A stretch of DNA of 64,000 bases from contig NZ_NSDJ01000001.1 of assembly GCF_003610915.1 (NCBI RefSeq), positions 4,340,001 through 4,404,000 of the forward strand, read 5' to 3'. This document shows, in pieces, positions 36,023-44,863 of this stretch. Below the pieces are notes generated by a model. The model was given only the letters and a program-made list of their open reading frames with translations, was not told the DNA's origin and searched no databases. The first letter of the stretch is position 1. Each line of letters begins with the position of its first letter. The DNA comes from Rahnella variigena. GTDB lineage: Bacteria > Pseudomonadota > Gammaproteobacteria > Enterobacterales > Enterobacteriaceae. The position numbers were made by a program, and so were the translations under genes.

Positions 36023-37291
36023 ATGACCATCACCTTTATTGCACACTCCACGCCCGAACCTGCGTTGTACGGCGCGATGGCAGCGATACTTGCTGAACTC
36101 CGCGCGTTGCCGCTGTGTCACTTTCCCGTCAGTCATGATGCACAACGTTACCCGAATGCCCGTCAGCACGTCACGGCGCAGGGACACGCACTGACCAGCG
36201 GGCTGGTGTGGCTTGAGCGCCTGACCGGGCGCGGTGCGGGTGAAGAAACCGGCCTTGAATCCCTGATTTATCGGGCACTTAAAGAAGATATCGTCGTGCC
36301 ATTGCGTGAGCCTTTATCCGCGGGTCTGGCGGCACAAATCGCTGAACACGGCATAGAAACTGAGTCACTGACCGTGGCGCGCAATCAGGATAAATTCCAG
36401 CTGGAAGATTGCGCGACCGGCAAAATTCGCAGTAACGGCTGGGGGCGCGATGCCTTCGGGCGCTGGGCGTTAGGCTCCGTTTCGCAGCCGGTAATGCGGG
36501 CAGGAAAAACACTGCGCGTGGCGCTGGTAGGCGATTTTGCCGAGCAACGCGACAGCTATCCGGCGATGCTGGCTGCACTGGGAGACGCCGCCGATGCACT
36601 GGCAATGAACATTGACGTGGTGTATGTGACAGCGGCGTTACTTGGCAGCCAGCTCGACTGCACGCTTTTCGACGTCGACGGCATTATTTTACCGGGCGCA
36701 ACGTTAACGCAGGGCGATCATCAGGCCAGCGCGCTGGCGACTGCCGCCTGGGCACTGGAAAACCGCACGCCGGTGCTGGGCATCAATCAGGGAATGCATC
36801 AGATGGTGACGGCGCTGGGCCAGAAAGTGCTCGGACAGGATCGGGTGGTGATGCACGGCCCGTCAACGCTGGGCAGTCTGCAAACCGGTTTGCCGCTCGC
36901 CGAGCACGCGCAGCCACGTCCGGGGAATCATACGGTCATCACCCGCACCGGCAGCCTGCTGGCGAATAAAATGGGCGATGCGTTTACGCTGCGCTATAAC
37001 CAGCGCCGCTATCTGAATCCGCATTTACTGGCAGAACTGGAAAGTACGGGATTGCGCATTACGGGGTATGACGAAAGCGGGGAACAGGCGCAGGTGGCAG
37101 AGCTGGACAATCATCCGTTCTTTCTCGGCGTTCAGGGACAACCGGAACTGATGTCACGTCGCGAGCGCCCGCATCCGCTGCTGATGGCGTTTCTGCAACA
37201 GGTGCGTCAGGGCAATCGTGACCGGGATGTCAGCCACGCGGCGCTGACCCAAAGCGTGCGGTTAAAGCATCCGCACCTGCTGATGGGCTGA
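36023..37291 (+). CDS. Glutamine amidotransferase (CTP-synthase type)-like protein lacking catalytic Cys and His
   Basis: The ATG at 36023 (GAGG upstream) gives 422 residues. The first ~160 (TITFIAHSTPEPALYGAMAA onward) I do not recognise. From about 175 the protein resembles the CTP synthase amidotransferase domain: LRVALVGDFAEQRDSYPAML, DVDGIILPGATLTQGDHQAS, PVLGINQGMHQMV, and NHPFFLGVQGQPELMSRRERPHPLL. At the nucleophile position the usual Cys is Asn (GINQGM), and the HPE dyad is QPE. It should therefore not hydrolyse glutamine by the usual mechanism. It sits convergent to uraH with its own sigma-54-like promoter. A role in purine or nitrogen metabolism is inferred only from location. Confidence 0.75.
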   Translation: MTITFIAHSTPEPALYGAMAAILAELRALPLCHFPVSHDAQRYPNARQHVTAQGHALTSGLVWLERLTGRGAGEETGLESLIYRALKEDIVVPLREPLSAGLAAQIAEHGIETESLTVARNQDKFQLEDCATGKIRSNGWGRDAFGRWALGSVSQPVMRAGKTLRVALVGDFAEQRDSYPAMLAALGDAADALAMNIDVVYVTAALLGSQLDCTLFDVDGIILPGATLTQGDHQASALATAAWALENRTPVLGINQGMHQMVTALGQKVLGQDRVVMHGPSTLGSLQTGLPLAEHAQPRPGNHTVITRTGSLLANKMGDAFTLRYNQRRYLNPHLLAELESTGLRITGYDESGEQAQVAELDNHPFFLGVQGQPELMSRRERPHPLLMAFLQQVRQGNRDRDVSHAALTQSVRLKHPHLLMG

Positions 37292-37304
37292 AAGACAGAA
37301 AGGT

Positions 37305-37640
37305 CTAACTGCCGCGATACGTTGAATAAGAATAAGGACTGATCAGCAGCGGCAGATGGTAATGATCCTGCTCACCGTCGATCACCACATCAATGATCGC
37401 CGAGTGATACAGCGTTTCGCGCCCCGTTGCCGTGAAATACGCGCCAATATCCGCACACAACCGGTAATGCCCGGAAGCCACCGGTTCCGGCGTTAATTTT
37501 GCGGCGCGGCCATCGGCATCGGTTTGGGTTTCGCTGATAAGCGTGATGTTCCGCCCTTCAAGGCTTTCCAGCCAGACGCGCACATTGGCCGCGGGCTGGC
37601 CCAAAGACGTATCGAGAATATGGGTGGTGATGCGTGTCAT
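37305..37640 (-). CDS. uraH: 5-hydroxyisourate hydrolase
   Basis: This transthyretin-like enzyme opens 5-hydroxyisourate to OHCU. The 111-residue protein has THILDTSLGQPAANVRVWLE at the start, RLCADIGAYFTATGRETLYHSAIIDVVI-like central strands and the diagnostic C-terminal YRGS. It overlaps uraD by four bases and is the last gene of the long operon starting at 43566. Confidence 0.97.
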   Translation of the reverse strand: MTRITTHILDTSLGQPAANVRVWLESLEGRNITLISETQTDADGRAAKLTPEPVASGHYRLCADIGAYFTATGRETLYHSAIIDVVIDGEQDHYHLPLLISPYSYSTYRGS

Positions 37641-38152
37641 AACGGGAATATCTCCTTTAAACGCAGCAGGGTAATTTCTTTGAGTTGTTGAGCCGTTTCC
37701 TGATCTTCAGCGTCCGGTGAATTCTGTAACCGCCGTTGCAGATTATCCAGAATCTCCTCTGAACTGCGCCCTTTCGCGCGGATCAGAAACACCCGTCCGA
37801 AACGTTGCTCATAACGCAGGTTGCCGTCATGCAGCGCATCGATCACTGCCTGCTGGCTGATATTGAGCGTCGCCTGTTCGCCACGGGAAAGCTGCGCTTC
37901 TTTACTGGCTCCGCTGGCGCGTTCGCCGATACGCGGATGTGCCGACAGCGCCTGAGTAATATCTTCCGGTTGCCAGTTTTCGCAGGCCGCTTCGGCGCGG
38001 CGCAATACGTCTTCCACAGAAGCATAAGGGCGTCCGTCACTGACAGTTTTCGCCCACGAAGGGATATTCACCAGCGGGCGCAACAGGGCAACGGCTTCAA
38101 ATTCGGATAGCGCATTGAATCTGGATAACGAGCCGGATCCTTCGAAAGTCAT
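37637..38152 (-). CDS. uraD: 2-oxo-4-hydroxy-4-carboxy-5-ureidoimidazoline (OHCU) decarboxylase
   Basis: This stereospecifically decarboxylates OHCU to S-allantoin. The 171-residue helical protein has the catalytic histidine in ALSAHPRIGERASG near 70 and the family segments FEAVALLRPLVNIPSWAKTV and YEQRFGRVFLIRAKGRSSEEIL. It overlaps both neighbours by a few bases, which indicates tight coupling. Confidence 0.95.
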   Translation of the reverse strand: MTFEGSGSLSRFNALSEFEAVALLRPLVNIPSWAKTVSDGRPYASVEDVLRRAEAACENWQPEDITQALSAHPRIGERASGASKEAQLSRGEQATLNISQQAVIDALHDGNLRYEQRFGRVFLIRAKGRSSEEILDNLQRRLQNSPDAEDQETAQQLKEITLLRLKEIFPL

Positions 38153-39423
38153 AAATGTCCCTCAGCAAAACTCAGCACCGTATTGATATACGCCTGCACC
38201 GCGTAAGCTACGTCGCCGGTGGTGACAGATTCATAGGGATGATGGCTGATGCCGTCTTTACAGCGCACAAACAACATGCCGACCGGCCAGCATTCAGCCA
38301 TGGCAATCGCATCATGCCCTGCCCCGCTTGGCAATGACATCGCCTGTCCCTGCAGGTGTAGAACGCTCTGACTCAGACGATGCTGCAAACCGGCATTACA
38401 TTCCGTCGCGCTGATGCCGTAAAACTGTTCGGCAGCGAACGTCAGGCCGCGCCGTGCGGCGATATCCCGACCTTTCGCCAGCAGCGTTTCCAGCAGCGCA
38501 GAGAGATCATCATCACGCGGACCGCGTACATCCAGCGACAGCTTCACCTGACCCGGAATGACATTCACCGCGCCCGGCAGACATTCCAGGGTGCCGACCG
38601 TCGCCACCAGATTACGGCCAGTGGCAGTAGTGATGCTTTCAATCGCCAGCGTCCATTCAGCGGCGGCGGTCAGGGCGTCCTGACGCTGCCCCATCGGCAC
38701 GGTTCCGGCATGACCTGCGTGACCGGTGAATTCGCAATTAAGGCGACGCGCACCGTTAATCGCCGTGACCACGCCGAGCGGCACATCCGCCGTTTGCAGG
38801 CACGGGCCTTGTTCAATATGCAATTCAAGATACGCGCAGAAATCGCTGACCGCGCGCTGTGACGCACCGATTTTCAGCGGCTCCAGCCCGGCACTCTGCA
38901 TCGCCTGTGCCACCGAAATCCCCTGCGCGTCCTGACGTTCCAGCCAGTCCGCCGGCCAGGTGCCGGTCAGCCCGCGGCTGCCCAGCAGCGTGATACCAAA
39001 ACGCGTCCCTTCTTCATCGCAGAACCCGACAATTTCCACCGCCATCGGCAAACGGATGCCGTTGTGATGCAAATGCGCCACCACTTCCAGCGCGGTCAGC
39101 ACGCCCAGCGGGCCGTCATAACGCCCTGCATTACGCACGCTGTCGAGATGTGAGCCAAGCAGGATGGCGGGAGCCGAAGCGTCCAGCCCTTCGTAGCGCC
39201 CGCAGATGTTGCCGACGCTGTCCTGCCAGACGCGCATACCGGCCGCTTCCATCCATCCGCCCACAACCTGATTGGCCTGCAAATGTTCGGCCGAGAGATA
39301 CACGCGGGTCAGCTGACCCGGCGTTTCACTGATGGCGGCGAGTGCATCGCAGCGCGCCATCACCCGTTCAGCGGCACGTTTTGCGCTGTCGGAAACCGCA
39401 GCCAGCGTAAAGGCTTCTGCCAT
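38149..39423 (-). CDS. hpxK: Allantoate amidohydrolase
   Basis: This M20-family metal hydrolase converts allantoate to ureidoglycine, CO2 and ammonia. In the 424-residue protein the metal ligands lie in LLGSHLDSVRNAGRYDGPLG near 85 and GFCDEEGTRFGITLLGSRGL near 120, with LELHIEQGP near 195 and HAGTVPMGQRQDAL near 230. AllC is the E. coli counterpart; the hpxK name follows Klebsiella because it is beside hpxJ. It overlaps uraD by four bases and hpxJ by one. Confidence 0.93.
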   Translation of the reverse strand: MAEAFTLAAVSDSAKRAAERVMARCDALAAISETPGQLTRVYLSAEHLQANQVVGGWMEAAGMRVWQDSVGNICGRYEGLDASAPAILLGSHLDSVRNAGRYDGPLGVLTALEVVAHLHHNGIRLPMAVEIVGFCDEEGTRFGITLLGSRGLTGTWPADWLERQDAQGISVAQAMQSAGLEPLKIGASQRAVSDFCAYLELHIEQGPCLQTADVPLGVVTAINGARRLNCEFTGHAGHAGTVPMGQRQDALTAAAEWTLAIESITTATGRNLVATVGTLECLPGAVNVIPGQVKLSLDVRGPRDDDLSALLETLLAKGRDIAARRGLTFAAEQFYGISATECNAGLQHRLSQSVLHLQGQAMSLPSGAGHDAIAMAECWPVGMLFVRCKDGISHHPYESVTTGDVAYAVQAYINTVLSFAEGHL

Positions 39424-40661
39424 TACTGACCTCCTGCGTAGTGATCCCAGGCGGCCTGCGCCCCTGCGCCGTATTTCGACGCATAGCCGAGACGGTTAAG
39501 CACCGCTTCCAGCGCAACCAGCGTCTGCAACACGCAGTCTTTACGCGCGTTGTAACCCATGGTGCCGATACGCCAGATTTTCCCGGCCAGCGGGCCAAAT
39601 GATGTGCCGATTTCAATGCTGAAATCGTTAAGCATCATCTGGCGCACCTGTTCGCCGTGAACGCCCTGCGGAATGACCACGCCGAGCACGTTATTCATGC
39701 GGTTGTTCAGGTCGCCGAACACTTCCAGCCCCATGCCCTGAATCCCTGCCAGCAGCGCGCCGCCGTGCAGTTTGTGGCGGGCGATACCGGTATCGAGCCC
39801 TTCTTCCAGAATGATGCGCGCACATTCGCGTGCCGCAAATAACATGCTGGTGGCTTCAGTATGGTGGTTCAGACGCTCCGGCCCCCAGTAATCCATGATC
39901 ATGCCAAGATCGAAATAGTTGGAGTAGATCATCTCCTCATCACCGTCGGCGTGGTCGGCGGTACGGATACCTTCTTCCACGCATTTACGGCGGCGGATTT
40001 GTTCTTCAAAGCGCGGGCTGATGGTCACCGGCGAGCTACCGGAAGGACCGCCGAGGCATTTTTGCAAACCGGCAGACACTGCGTCTAAACCCCAGGCGTC
40101 GGTTTCCAGCGGGTTGCCGCCGAAGGATGCCGTGGCATCGGAATAGAACAACACGCCGTGACGGCGACAGATTTCACCCAGTTGCTCCAGCGGCTGCAAC
40201 ATGGTGGTGGACGTATCGCCCTGCACGGTCAGCAACCAGCGCGGTTTCACGGATTTAATCGCATCTTCGATTTGCTGCGGATCAAACACTTCGCCCCACG
40301 GCGCTTCGATGGTGTGAACTTCAGCGCGACAACGACGGGCAATTTCACACAGCAGATGACCGAAACGACCAAACACCGGCACCAGCACTTTGTCGCCCGG
40401 ACGGATACCGGAAAGCAGCACGGCTTCGATCCCAGCGCGCGAGGTGCCGTCGATCAGCAACGTCCACGGGTTTTCGGTTTTATACAGCGCACGGTACAGC
40501 GCCATCACTTCGTTCATGTAGCCGGTCATCACCGGATCATATTGTCCGACCAGCTGGCTCGCCATCGCCCGCAGCACGCGCGGGTCAGCATTGATTGGCC
40601 CCGGCCCCATCAGCAGACGGGTTGGCGGGTTGATTTGTCCGGGAGAGATGAAATCTGACAT
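39423..40661 (-). CDS. hpxJ: Ureidoglycine-glyoxylate aminotransferase
   Basis: A fold-type I PLP enzyme (PucG/HpxJ type) of 412 residues that transaminates ureidoglycine with glyoxylate or another 2-oxo acid. It shows LLMGPGPINADPRVLRAM near 16, DGTSRAGIEAVLLSG near 70, VQGDTSTTMLQPL near 148 and the PLP-lysine segment SAGLQKCLGGPSGSSPV near 200. It is 18 bp downstream of the ABC ATPase gene. Confidence 0.92.
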   Translation of the reverse strand: MSDFISPGQINPPTRLLMGPGPINADPRVLRAMASQLVGQYDPVMTGYMNEVMALYRALYKTENPWTLLIDGTSRAGIEAVLLSGIRPGDKVLVPVFGRFGHLLCEIARRCRAEVHTIEAPWGEVFDPQQIEDAIKSVKPRWLLTVQGDTSTTMLQPLEQLGEICRRHGVLFYSDATASFGGNPLETDAWGLDAVSAGLQKCLGGPSGSSPVTISPRFEEQIRRRKCVEEGIRTADHADGDEEMIYSNYFDLGMIMDYWGPERLNHHTEATSMLFAARECARIILEEGLDTGIARHKLHGGALLAGIQGMGLEVFGDLNNRMNNVLGVVIPQGVHGEQVRQMMLNDFSIEIGTSFGPLAGKIWRIGTMGYNARKDCVLQTLVALEAVLNRLGYASKYGAGAQAAWDHYAGGQ

Positions 40662-40679
40662 AGTTAATCCTTTACAATG

Positions 40680-41432
40680 TTAGCTTGCAGCAGCCTCAGT
40701 AAGGCCGCGGACGGATGCGATAAACTGTTTTAACTCCGGCGTTTGCGGATTGGCAAACAGCGCCCGGCTTTCGCCCTGTTCCCACACGGTGCCCTGATGC
40801 ATAAACACCACGCGGTCGCCCACTTCGCGGGCAAAATTCATTTCGTGCGTCACCAGCACCAGCGTCATGCCTTCTTTCGCCAGTTGCTCGAGCACTTTCA
40901 ATACTTCGCCGACTAATTCCGGATCCAGCGCCGAGGTGATTTCATCACACAGCAGCACTTTCGGGTTCATCGCCAGCGCACGGGCAATCGCCACACGTTG
41001 CTGCTGGCCGCCGGAAAGATTTGACGGGTAATAATCCATGCGATCCGCCAGCCCGACTTTCGCCAGCATCTGCGCGGCCAGTTCACGGCATTCGGCGGCG
41101 GACTTTTTCAGCACGCGGCGTGGCGCCAGCATGACGTTTTCCAGCGCGGTCATGTGCGGAAAAAGATTGAAGCTCTGAAACACCATACCGACCGAACGGC
41201 TGATATCACGCGCCTGAGAATCGCGGTCAGTGATGGTCATGCCGCCCAGTTTGATGCTGCCTTCCTGATAGCCTTCCAGCCCGTTCATGCAGCGCAACAG
41301 CGTGCTTTTACCTGAACCGCTGCGGCCGATGATCGAAATCACTTCGCCGCTGTCGATATCCAGATCCACGCCTTTCAGCACGTGGTTCTGACCGTAATAT
41401 TTCTGAACCTGATTGATGGTGATCAGTGGCAT
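40680..41432 (-). CDS. Polar amino-acid-type ABC transporter ATPase (probable allantoate import)
   Basis: The ATG at 41432 (GGAGAG upstream) gives 250 residues; the 21-codon extension lies inside the permease gene. Walker A is [20 protein letters not shown], the signature is [17 protein letters not shown], Walker B is [20 protein letters not shown]. It belongs to the GlnQ/PAAT class. The stop of the upstream permease and this ATG overlap (TAATG). By context it energises uptake of a purine-ring breakdown product; in Klebsiella the hpxFGHI genes are the analogue. Confidence 0.93.
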   Translation of the reverse strand: MPLITINQVQKYYGQNHVLKGVDLDIDSGEVISIIGRSGSGKSTLLRCMNGLEGYQEGSIKLGGMTITDRDSQARDISRSVGMVFQSFNLFPHMTALENVMLAPRRVLKKSAAECRELAAQMLAKVGLADRMDYYPSNLSGGQQQRVAIARALAMNPKVLLCDEITSALDPELVGEVLKVLEQLAKEGMTLVLVTHEMNFAREVGDRVVFMHQGTVWEQGESRALFANPQTPELKQFIASVRGLTEAAAS

Positions 41433-42085
41433 TACTGTTTCTCTCCACGCAATGATTTTTCTAAATGCTGACTGTAACGGGACAGCGGATAGCACATCAG
41501 GAAGTAGCCCAGTGCCACTAATCCAAACACTTTGAACGGCTCATACGTCACGTTGTTCAGCATGGTTCCGGCTTTGGTCAGTTCGACAAAACCGATAATC
41601 GACGCCAGCGCGGTGCCTTTCACCACCTGCACGGAAAACCCGACGGTCGGCGCAATGGCAATCCGCAGCGCCTGCGGAGTAATGACACGCCATAACGTCT
41701 GACCGAAATTCAGGCCGAGGCAGCGCGACGCTTCCCACTGGCCTTTCGGTAAAGCGGCAATACTGCCGCTCCAGATATCTACCAGATACGCGCTGGTATA
41801 CAGCGTCAGCGCCAGCGCGGCAGCCGTCCACGGACTGACGTTGATACCAAACAGGCCAAGCCCGAAGAACGCCAGGAACAGCTGCATCAGCAGCGGCGTA
41901 CCCTGAAACAGTTCGGAATACAGACGCACAAAACGCGTCGGCCAGCGACGTTTGGTCAGGCGCATAAGCAACAGCGGCAGAGTCACCAGCGTGCCGCCGA
42001 TAAACGCGGTCAGCGACAACAGCAACGTCCAGCGCGCCGCCAGCAGGAGATTGCGCACAATGTCCCAGTCAGTGAAGGTCATCAT
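41432..42085 (-). CDS. PAAT-family ABC permease (second subunit)
   Basis: The 217-residue integral membrane protein has five or so hydrophobic helices and the permease EAA motif in GQWEASRCLGLNFGQTLWRVITPQALRIA near 118. It resembles HisM/GlnP. It abuts the other permease gene directly at 42085, so the two probably form a heterodimer. Confidence 0.92.
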   Translation of the reverse strand: MMTFTDWDIVRNLLLAARWTLLLSLTAFIGGTLVTLPLLLMRLTKRRWPTRFVRLYSELFQGTPLLMQLFLAFFGLGLFGINVSPWTAAALALTLYTSAYLVDIWSGSIAALPKGQWEASRCLGLNFGQTLWRVITPQALRIAIAPTVGFSVQVVKGTALASIIGFVELTKAGTMLNNVTYEPFKVFGLVALGYFLMCYPLSRYSQHLEKSLRGEKQ

Positions 42086-42750
42086 CAGTTTTCACTCCCA
42101 AAGACACGGCGTCCGGCCAGCAGCAGCAACTGACGCATCGCCACCGACAACAGCAAATAGAACAACGTGGTGACCAGATACACTTCGAAACTGAGGAAGG
42201 TACGTGACTGAATTAAGTTCGCAGCAAACGTCAGTTCCTCAAAAGACACCTGCGATACCACGGAAGATCCGAGCATCACGATAATGCACTGGCTGACCAG
42301 CGACGGATAAATGCGTTTCAGCGACGGCGGCAGCACAATGCGCAGGAACGTCTGACTGCGCGTTAGTCCCAGCACACGTCCGGCTTCCCACTGGCCTTTC
42401 GGCGTCACCTGAATACCGGCGCGGATAATCTCGGTGCTGTACGCGCCGAGGTTAATCAGCATCGCCAGCAGCGCCGCTTCACCGGCGGTCATTTTCAGGC
42501 CAATGGCTGGCAGGCCAAATACAATGAAAAACAGCTGCACCACAAACGGCGTATTACGGATGGCTTCGACATAAATGCCCCAGACTGTCCGCAGAATTTT
42601 ATGGTTGCCGCAGCGGATGGCCGCGCCGCAAATTCCTATCGCGACACCGCCAACCGTTGCCAGTACCGTCAGCTCAATGGTGGTCCATAATCCGGCCAGC
42701 AGTTCCGGCATATAAGGCCACAGCGCGCTAAAGTTAAGCTGATAGGTCAT
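42085..42750 (-). CDS. PAAT-family ABC permease (first subunit)
   Basis: The 221-residue membrane protein has the EAA loop KGQWEAGRVLGLTRSQTFLRIVLPPSLKR near 120 and family features RNTPFVVQLFFIVFGLP near 68 and AYSTEIIRAGIQ near 100. It shares one base with the second permease gene and follows the binding-protein gene by 24 bp. Confidence 0.92.
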   Translation of the reverse strand: MTYQLNFSALWPYMPELLAGLWTTIELTVLATVGGVAIGICGAAIRCGNHKILRTVWGIYVEAIRNTPFVVQLFFIVFGLPAIGLKMTAGEAALLAMLINLGAYSTEIIRAGIQVTPKGQWEAGRVLGLTRSQTFLRIVLPPSLKRIYPSLVSQCIIVMLGSSVVSQVSFEELTFAANLIQSRTFLSFEVYLVTTLFYLLLSVAMRQLLLLAGRRVFGSEN

Positions 42751-42774
42751 GAAAAATCTCCGTCAAAACCCTGC

Positions 42775-43566
42775 TCACGCGCCGATTGATGCCGGCAGCG
42801 GTGCCTTCATCCATTTTTCAGACAGCGTATTCAGCGTCTTGTCTTTGATGCCTTCGGCGATCAGTTCATTCACTTTGTCTTTCAGTGCCGGTTCGTCTTT
42901 ACGCAGACCGACATAGCACGGCGAATCTTTCAGCATCACTTTGGAAACCGGCGCTTTGGCCGGATTCATGCGGGCTACCGCCGCTACCACCAGGTTACCG
43001 GTGGCGATGTATTCCACCTGACCGGACAGGTAGGCCGACAGCGTGGTGTTGTTGTCTTCGTAACGCTGAATTTTGGCATCTTTCGGTGCCACATCGGTCA
43101 GCGCCAGATCTTCCACCGCGCCACGGGTCACGCCGATGGTTTTACCGGACAGTTCTTTCAGATCCGACAGTTTGTCACCCTGCGCACCAAACACGCCGAG
43201 GAAGAACGGCGCGTAAGCGTTGCTGAAGTCGATGACTTTTTCGCGCTCGGCGTTTTTGCCGAGGCTGGAAATCACCAGATCGACTTTATCCGTTTGCAGA
43301 TAAGGCACCCGGTTGGCGCTGGTGACCGGCACCAGTTGCAACTTAAGTTTCATCTTATCGGCCAGATAATGCGCCATGTCGATGTCATAACCTTCCGGCT
43401 GCAAATCCTTGCTCACCGAACCAAACGGCGGGAAATCCTGCGGAACAGCCACGCGCAGCACGCCACGCTTCTGAATATCCTGCAACTGATCGGCCATAAC
43501 ATTCGATGCCTGAAGCACCAGCATTGCCGCACCTGCCCATGCCAACAACCGTTTGTTCATGTTCAT
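42775..43566 (-). CDS. ABC transporter periplasmic substrate-binding protein
   Basis: The 263-residue precursor has a signal peptide (MNMNKRLLAWAGAAMLVLQASNVMA) and a type II periplasmic-binding fold of the amino-acid class: RGVLRVAVPQDFPPFGSV near 34, GYDIDMAHYLADKMKLKLQLV near 58, KVDLVISSLGKN near 93, and KTIGVTRGAVEDLAL near 145. First gene of an eight-gene operon ending at uraH. Allantoate or a related ureide is the likely ligand, by context. Confidence 0.92.
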   Translation of the reverse strand: MNMNKRLLAWAGAAMLVLQASNVMADQLQDIQKRGVLRVAVPQDFPPFGSVSKDLQPEGYDIDMAHYLADKMKLKLQLVPVTSANRVPYLQTDKVDLVISSLGKNAEREKVIDFSNAYAPFFLGVFGAQGDKLSDLKELSGKTIGVTRGAVEDLALTDVAPKDAKIQRYEDNNTTLSAYLSGQVEYIATGNLVVAAVARMNPAKAPVSKVMLKDSPCYVGLRKDEPALKDKVNELIAEGIKDKTLNTLSEKWMKAPLPASIGA

Positions 43567-43620
43567 AGATTATCTCCGGTGAAAAGTTTTTGGAACGATA
43601 GATTCTTATATTTAAAACTT

Positions 43621-43637
43621 TGCAACGAATGTGCCAA
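43621..43637 (-). promoter_or_regulatory. Sigma-54 promoter of the transporter-hpxJK-uraDH operon
   Basis: On the minus strand TTGGCACATTCGTTGCA matches the -24 (TGGCAC) and -12 (TTGCA) elements fully, with GG and GC 10 bp apart. The predicted start near 43610 leaves about 45 bases before the ATG. An NtrC-like site lies about 150 bp upstream. Confidence 0.85.
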
Positions 43638-43718
43638 AAATGACCCGGCAGAAAAAATGTGCGCAAAGTCACGACATGACAAGGAATTAGCGACTCAGCG
43701 AAGTAAGCAGAGGGGATT

Positions 43719-43743
43719 TTTTTGCCCTGAATCAGGGCAAAAA
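43719..43743. terminator. Hairpin terminator downstream of hpxU
   Basis: TTTTTGCCCTGA-A-TCAGGGCAAAAA is a near-perfect palindrome with T/A runs on both sides, 82 bp after the hpxU stop on the minus strand. It separates hpxU from the transporter operon. Confidence 0.7.
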
Positions 43744-43766
43744 GCGAGAAAGGTTGAAAACTCTGA

Positions 43767-43783
43767 TGCACCGTAATTGTGCG
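43767..43783. promoter_or_regulatory. NtrC-like enhancer site
   Basis: TGCACC-GTAAT-TGTGCG agrees with the NtrC consensus (TGCACC-N5-GGTGCA) except for two bases in the right half, and lies about 155 bp upstream of the predicted sigma-54 start. Confidence 0.6.
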
Positions 43784-43824
43784 AAAGCACCAGAAAAGCG
43801 CTGAGTTTGTCCCTGAATCGGGAA

Positions 43825-44664
43825 TCAGCGCTGTTCCAGCTCATCCAGATCGTTATACAAATCGCTTATCTGATGAATGCGCTGACGGCCTGACGCGAGC
43901 ATATCGTGCAACAACGCATTGCTGAGTAAATTCGCCAGGCTCATGGCAGATGAATAACTGTCGAACGCCGACACGCTGTCGAGCGGCGCGGCCAGATGCC
44001 AGGTGGCGAGCGGGATCAGCGTCTGCGCCTGCGGCTCGCAAATCAGTAAAACCGGCACATCAAGTGACTGTAATTGCGTGAGAATCGCCTTCGCCATGCG
44101 GGGACGGCGACGAAAAGCAACGAAAATCACCACGTCCTGCGCGGTGAGATCCACCAGTTCTTCCGCCAGCGTCTGCCCCGGCTGCGGCATCATCATCACG
44201 CCAGCCCGCACCTGAATCAGTTGCTGACGCAGGTGCAGCGCCACCGGATAACTGTTACGAAAACCCAGCAGACGTACCTGCCGCGCCTGACTCAGGGCGG
44301 TGATCAGCGCGCCAAACTGTGCGCCATCAATCTGATTAATCCACTGCGTCAGGTTAGCCATTTCCTGTTTATAGTGCCGTGATAACAAGGTGTTACCTTG
44401 CACCGCGTCACGGCTGTCGGTCAGCGGCATGCCACTCTGGCGCAGGGTGCGCATTTCATCGCGCATATCGCGATAACTCGGGTAACCAAGACGTTTAAAC
44501 AGGCGGCTGACCGTGGCCTTCGACACGCCGCTGAGCCGCGCCAGCTCTGCGCTGTTGTAGCTCATCAGGTCATCAATGCTGGCAAAAATAAAGTCGGCCA
44601 CCCGCTGTTCCTGCGGCGTGAGTTCTGCGTAATGGTCACGCAGACGTTCATCAATCTGTTTCAT
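43825..44664 (-). CDS. hpxU: RpiR-family regulator HpxU
   Basis: The ATG at 44664 gives 279 residues. The N-terminal RpiR helix-turn-helix is DLMSYNSAELARLSGVSKATVSRLFKRLG near residue 30. The C-terminal SIS domain covers about 125-250 (VRLLGFRNSYPVALHLRQQL, DVVIFVAFRRRPRMAKAI). In Klebsiella an RpiR repressor named HpxU controls the allantoate and oxamate genes; position here between those two units supports the name. It is divergent from hpxW. Confidence 0.85.
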   Translation of the reverse strand: MKQIDERLRDHYAELTPQEQRVADFIFASIDDLMSYNSAELARLSGVSKATVSRLFKRLGYPSYRDMRDEMRTLRQSGMPLTDSRDAVQGNTLLSRHYKQEMANLTQWINQIDGAQFGALITALSQARQVRLLGFRNSYPVALHLRQQLIQVRAGVMMMPQPGQTLAEELVDLTAQDVVIFVAFRRRPRMAKAILTQLQSLDVPVLLICEPQAQTLIPLATWHLAAPLDSVSAFDSYSSAMSLANLLSNALLHDMLASGRQRIHQISDLYNDLDELEQR

Positions 44665-44721
44665 CTCCGTCCCTTTTGTAACCAATGTTTCAGTAAATCA
44701 GCGGAACATACCATGCACTAT

Positions 44722-44737
44722 GCTTGCCAATGCAAGC
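44722..44737. promoter_or_regulatory. Dyad between hpxU and hpxW
   Basis: GCTTGC-CAAT-GCAAGC is a perfect 6+6 palindrome about 50 bp upstream of the hpxW sigma-54-type element. It could be a HpxU operator or an activator site. Confidence 0.45.
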
Positions 44738-44773
44738 TAAATTATGAGTGAAAGTCTGAAGGTTTTGCCGATG

Positions 44774-44789
44774 TGGAACACCTCTTGCT
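44774..44789 (+). promoter_or_regulatory. Sigma-54-type element upstream of hpxW
   Basis: TGGAACACCTCTTGCT has GG and GC 10 bp apart and a consensus -12 (TTGCT); the -24 differs by one base from TGGCAC. The hpxW start is about 63 bases after the predicted start. Confidence 0.65.
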
Positions 44790-44863
44790 TAACTTAATCC
44801 CTGCACGCCCTCATCCCTGCATGCGCGGGCAACATAAAAAAAGCGTTTCAAAAAGGACATCGC

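Noticed and set aside
36785-36800. Selenocysteine in place of the amidotransferase cysteine
   Set aside because: The codon at the nucleophile position is AAT (Asn), not TGA, and no SECIS-like hairpin is needed.
43658-43673. CRP-like site TGTGC-N6-TCACG upstream of the ABC operon
   Set aside because: Only 8 of 10 bases match and it lies near the sigma-54 promoter, where NtrC-type control explains the region better.
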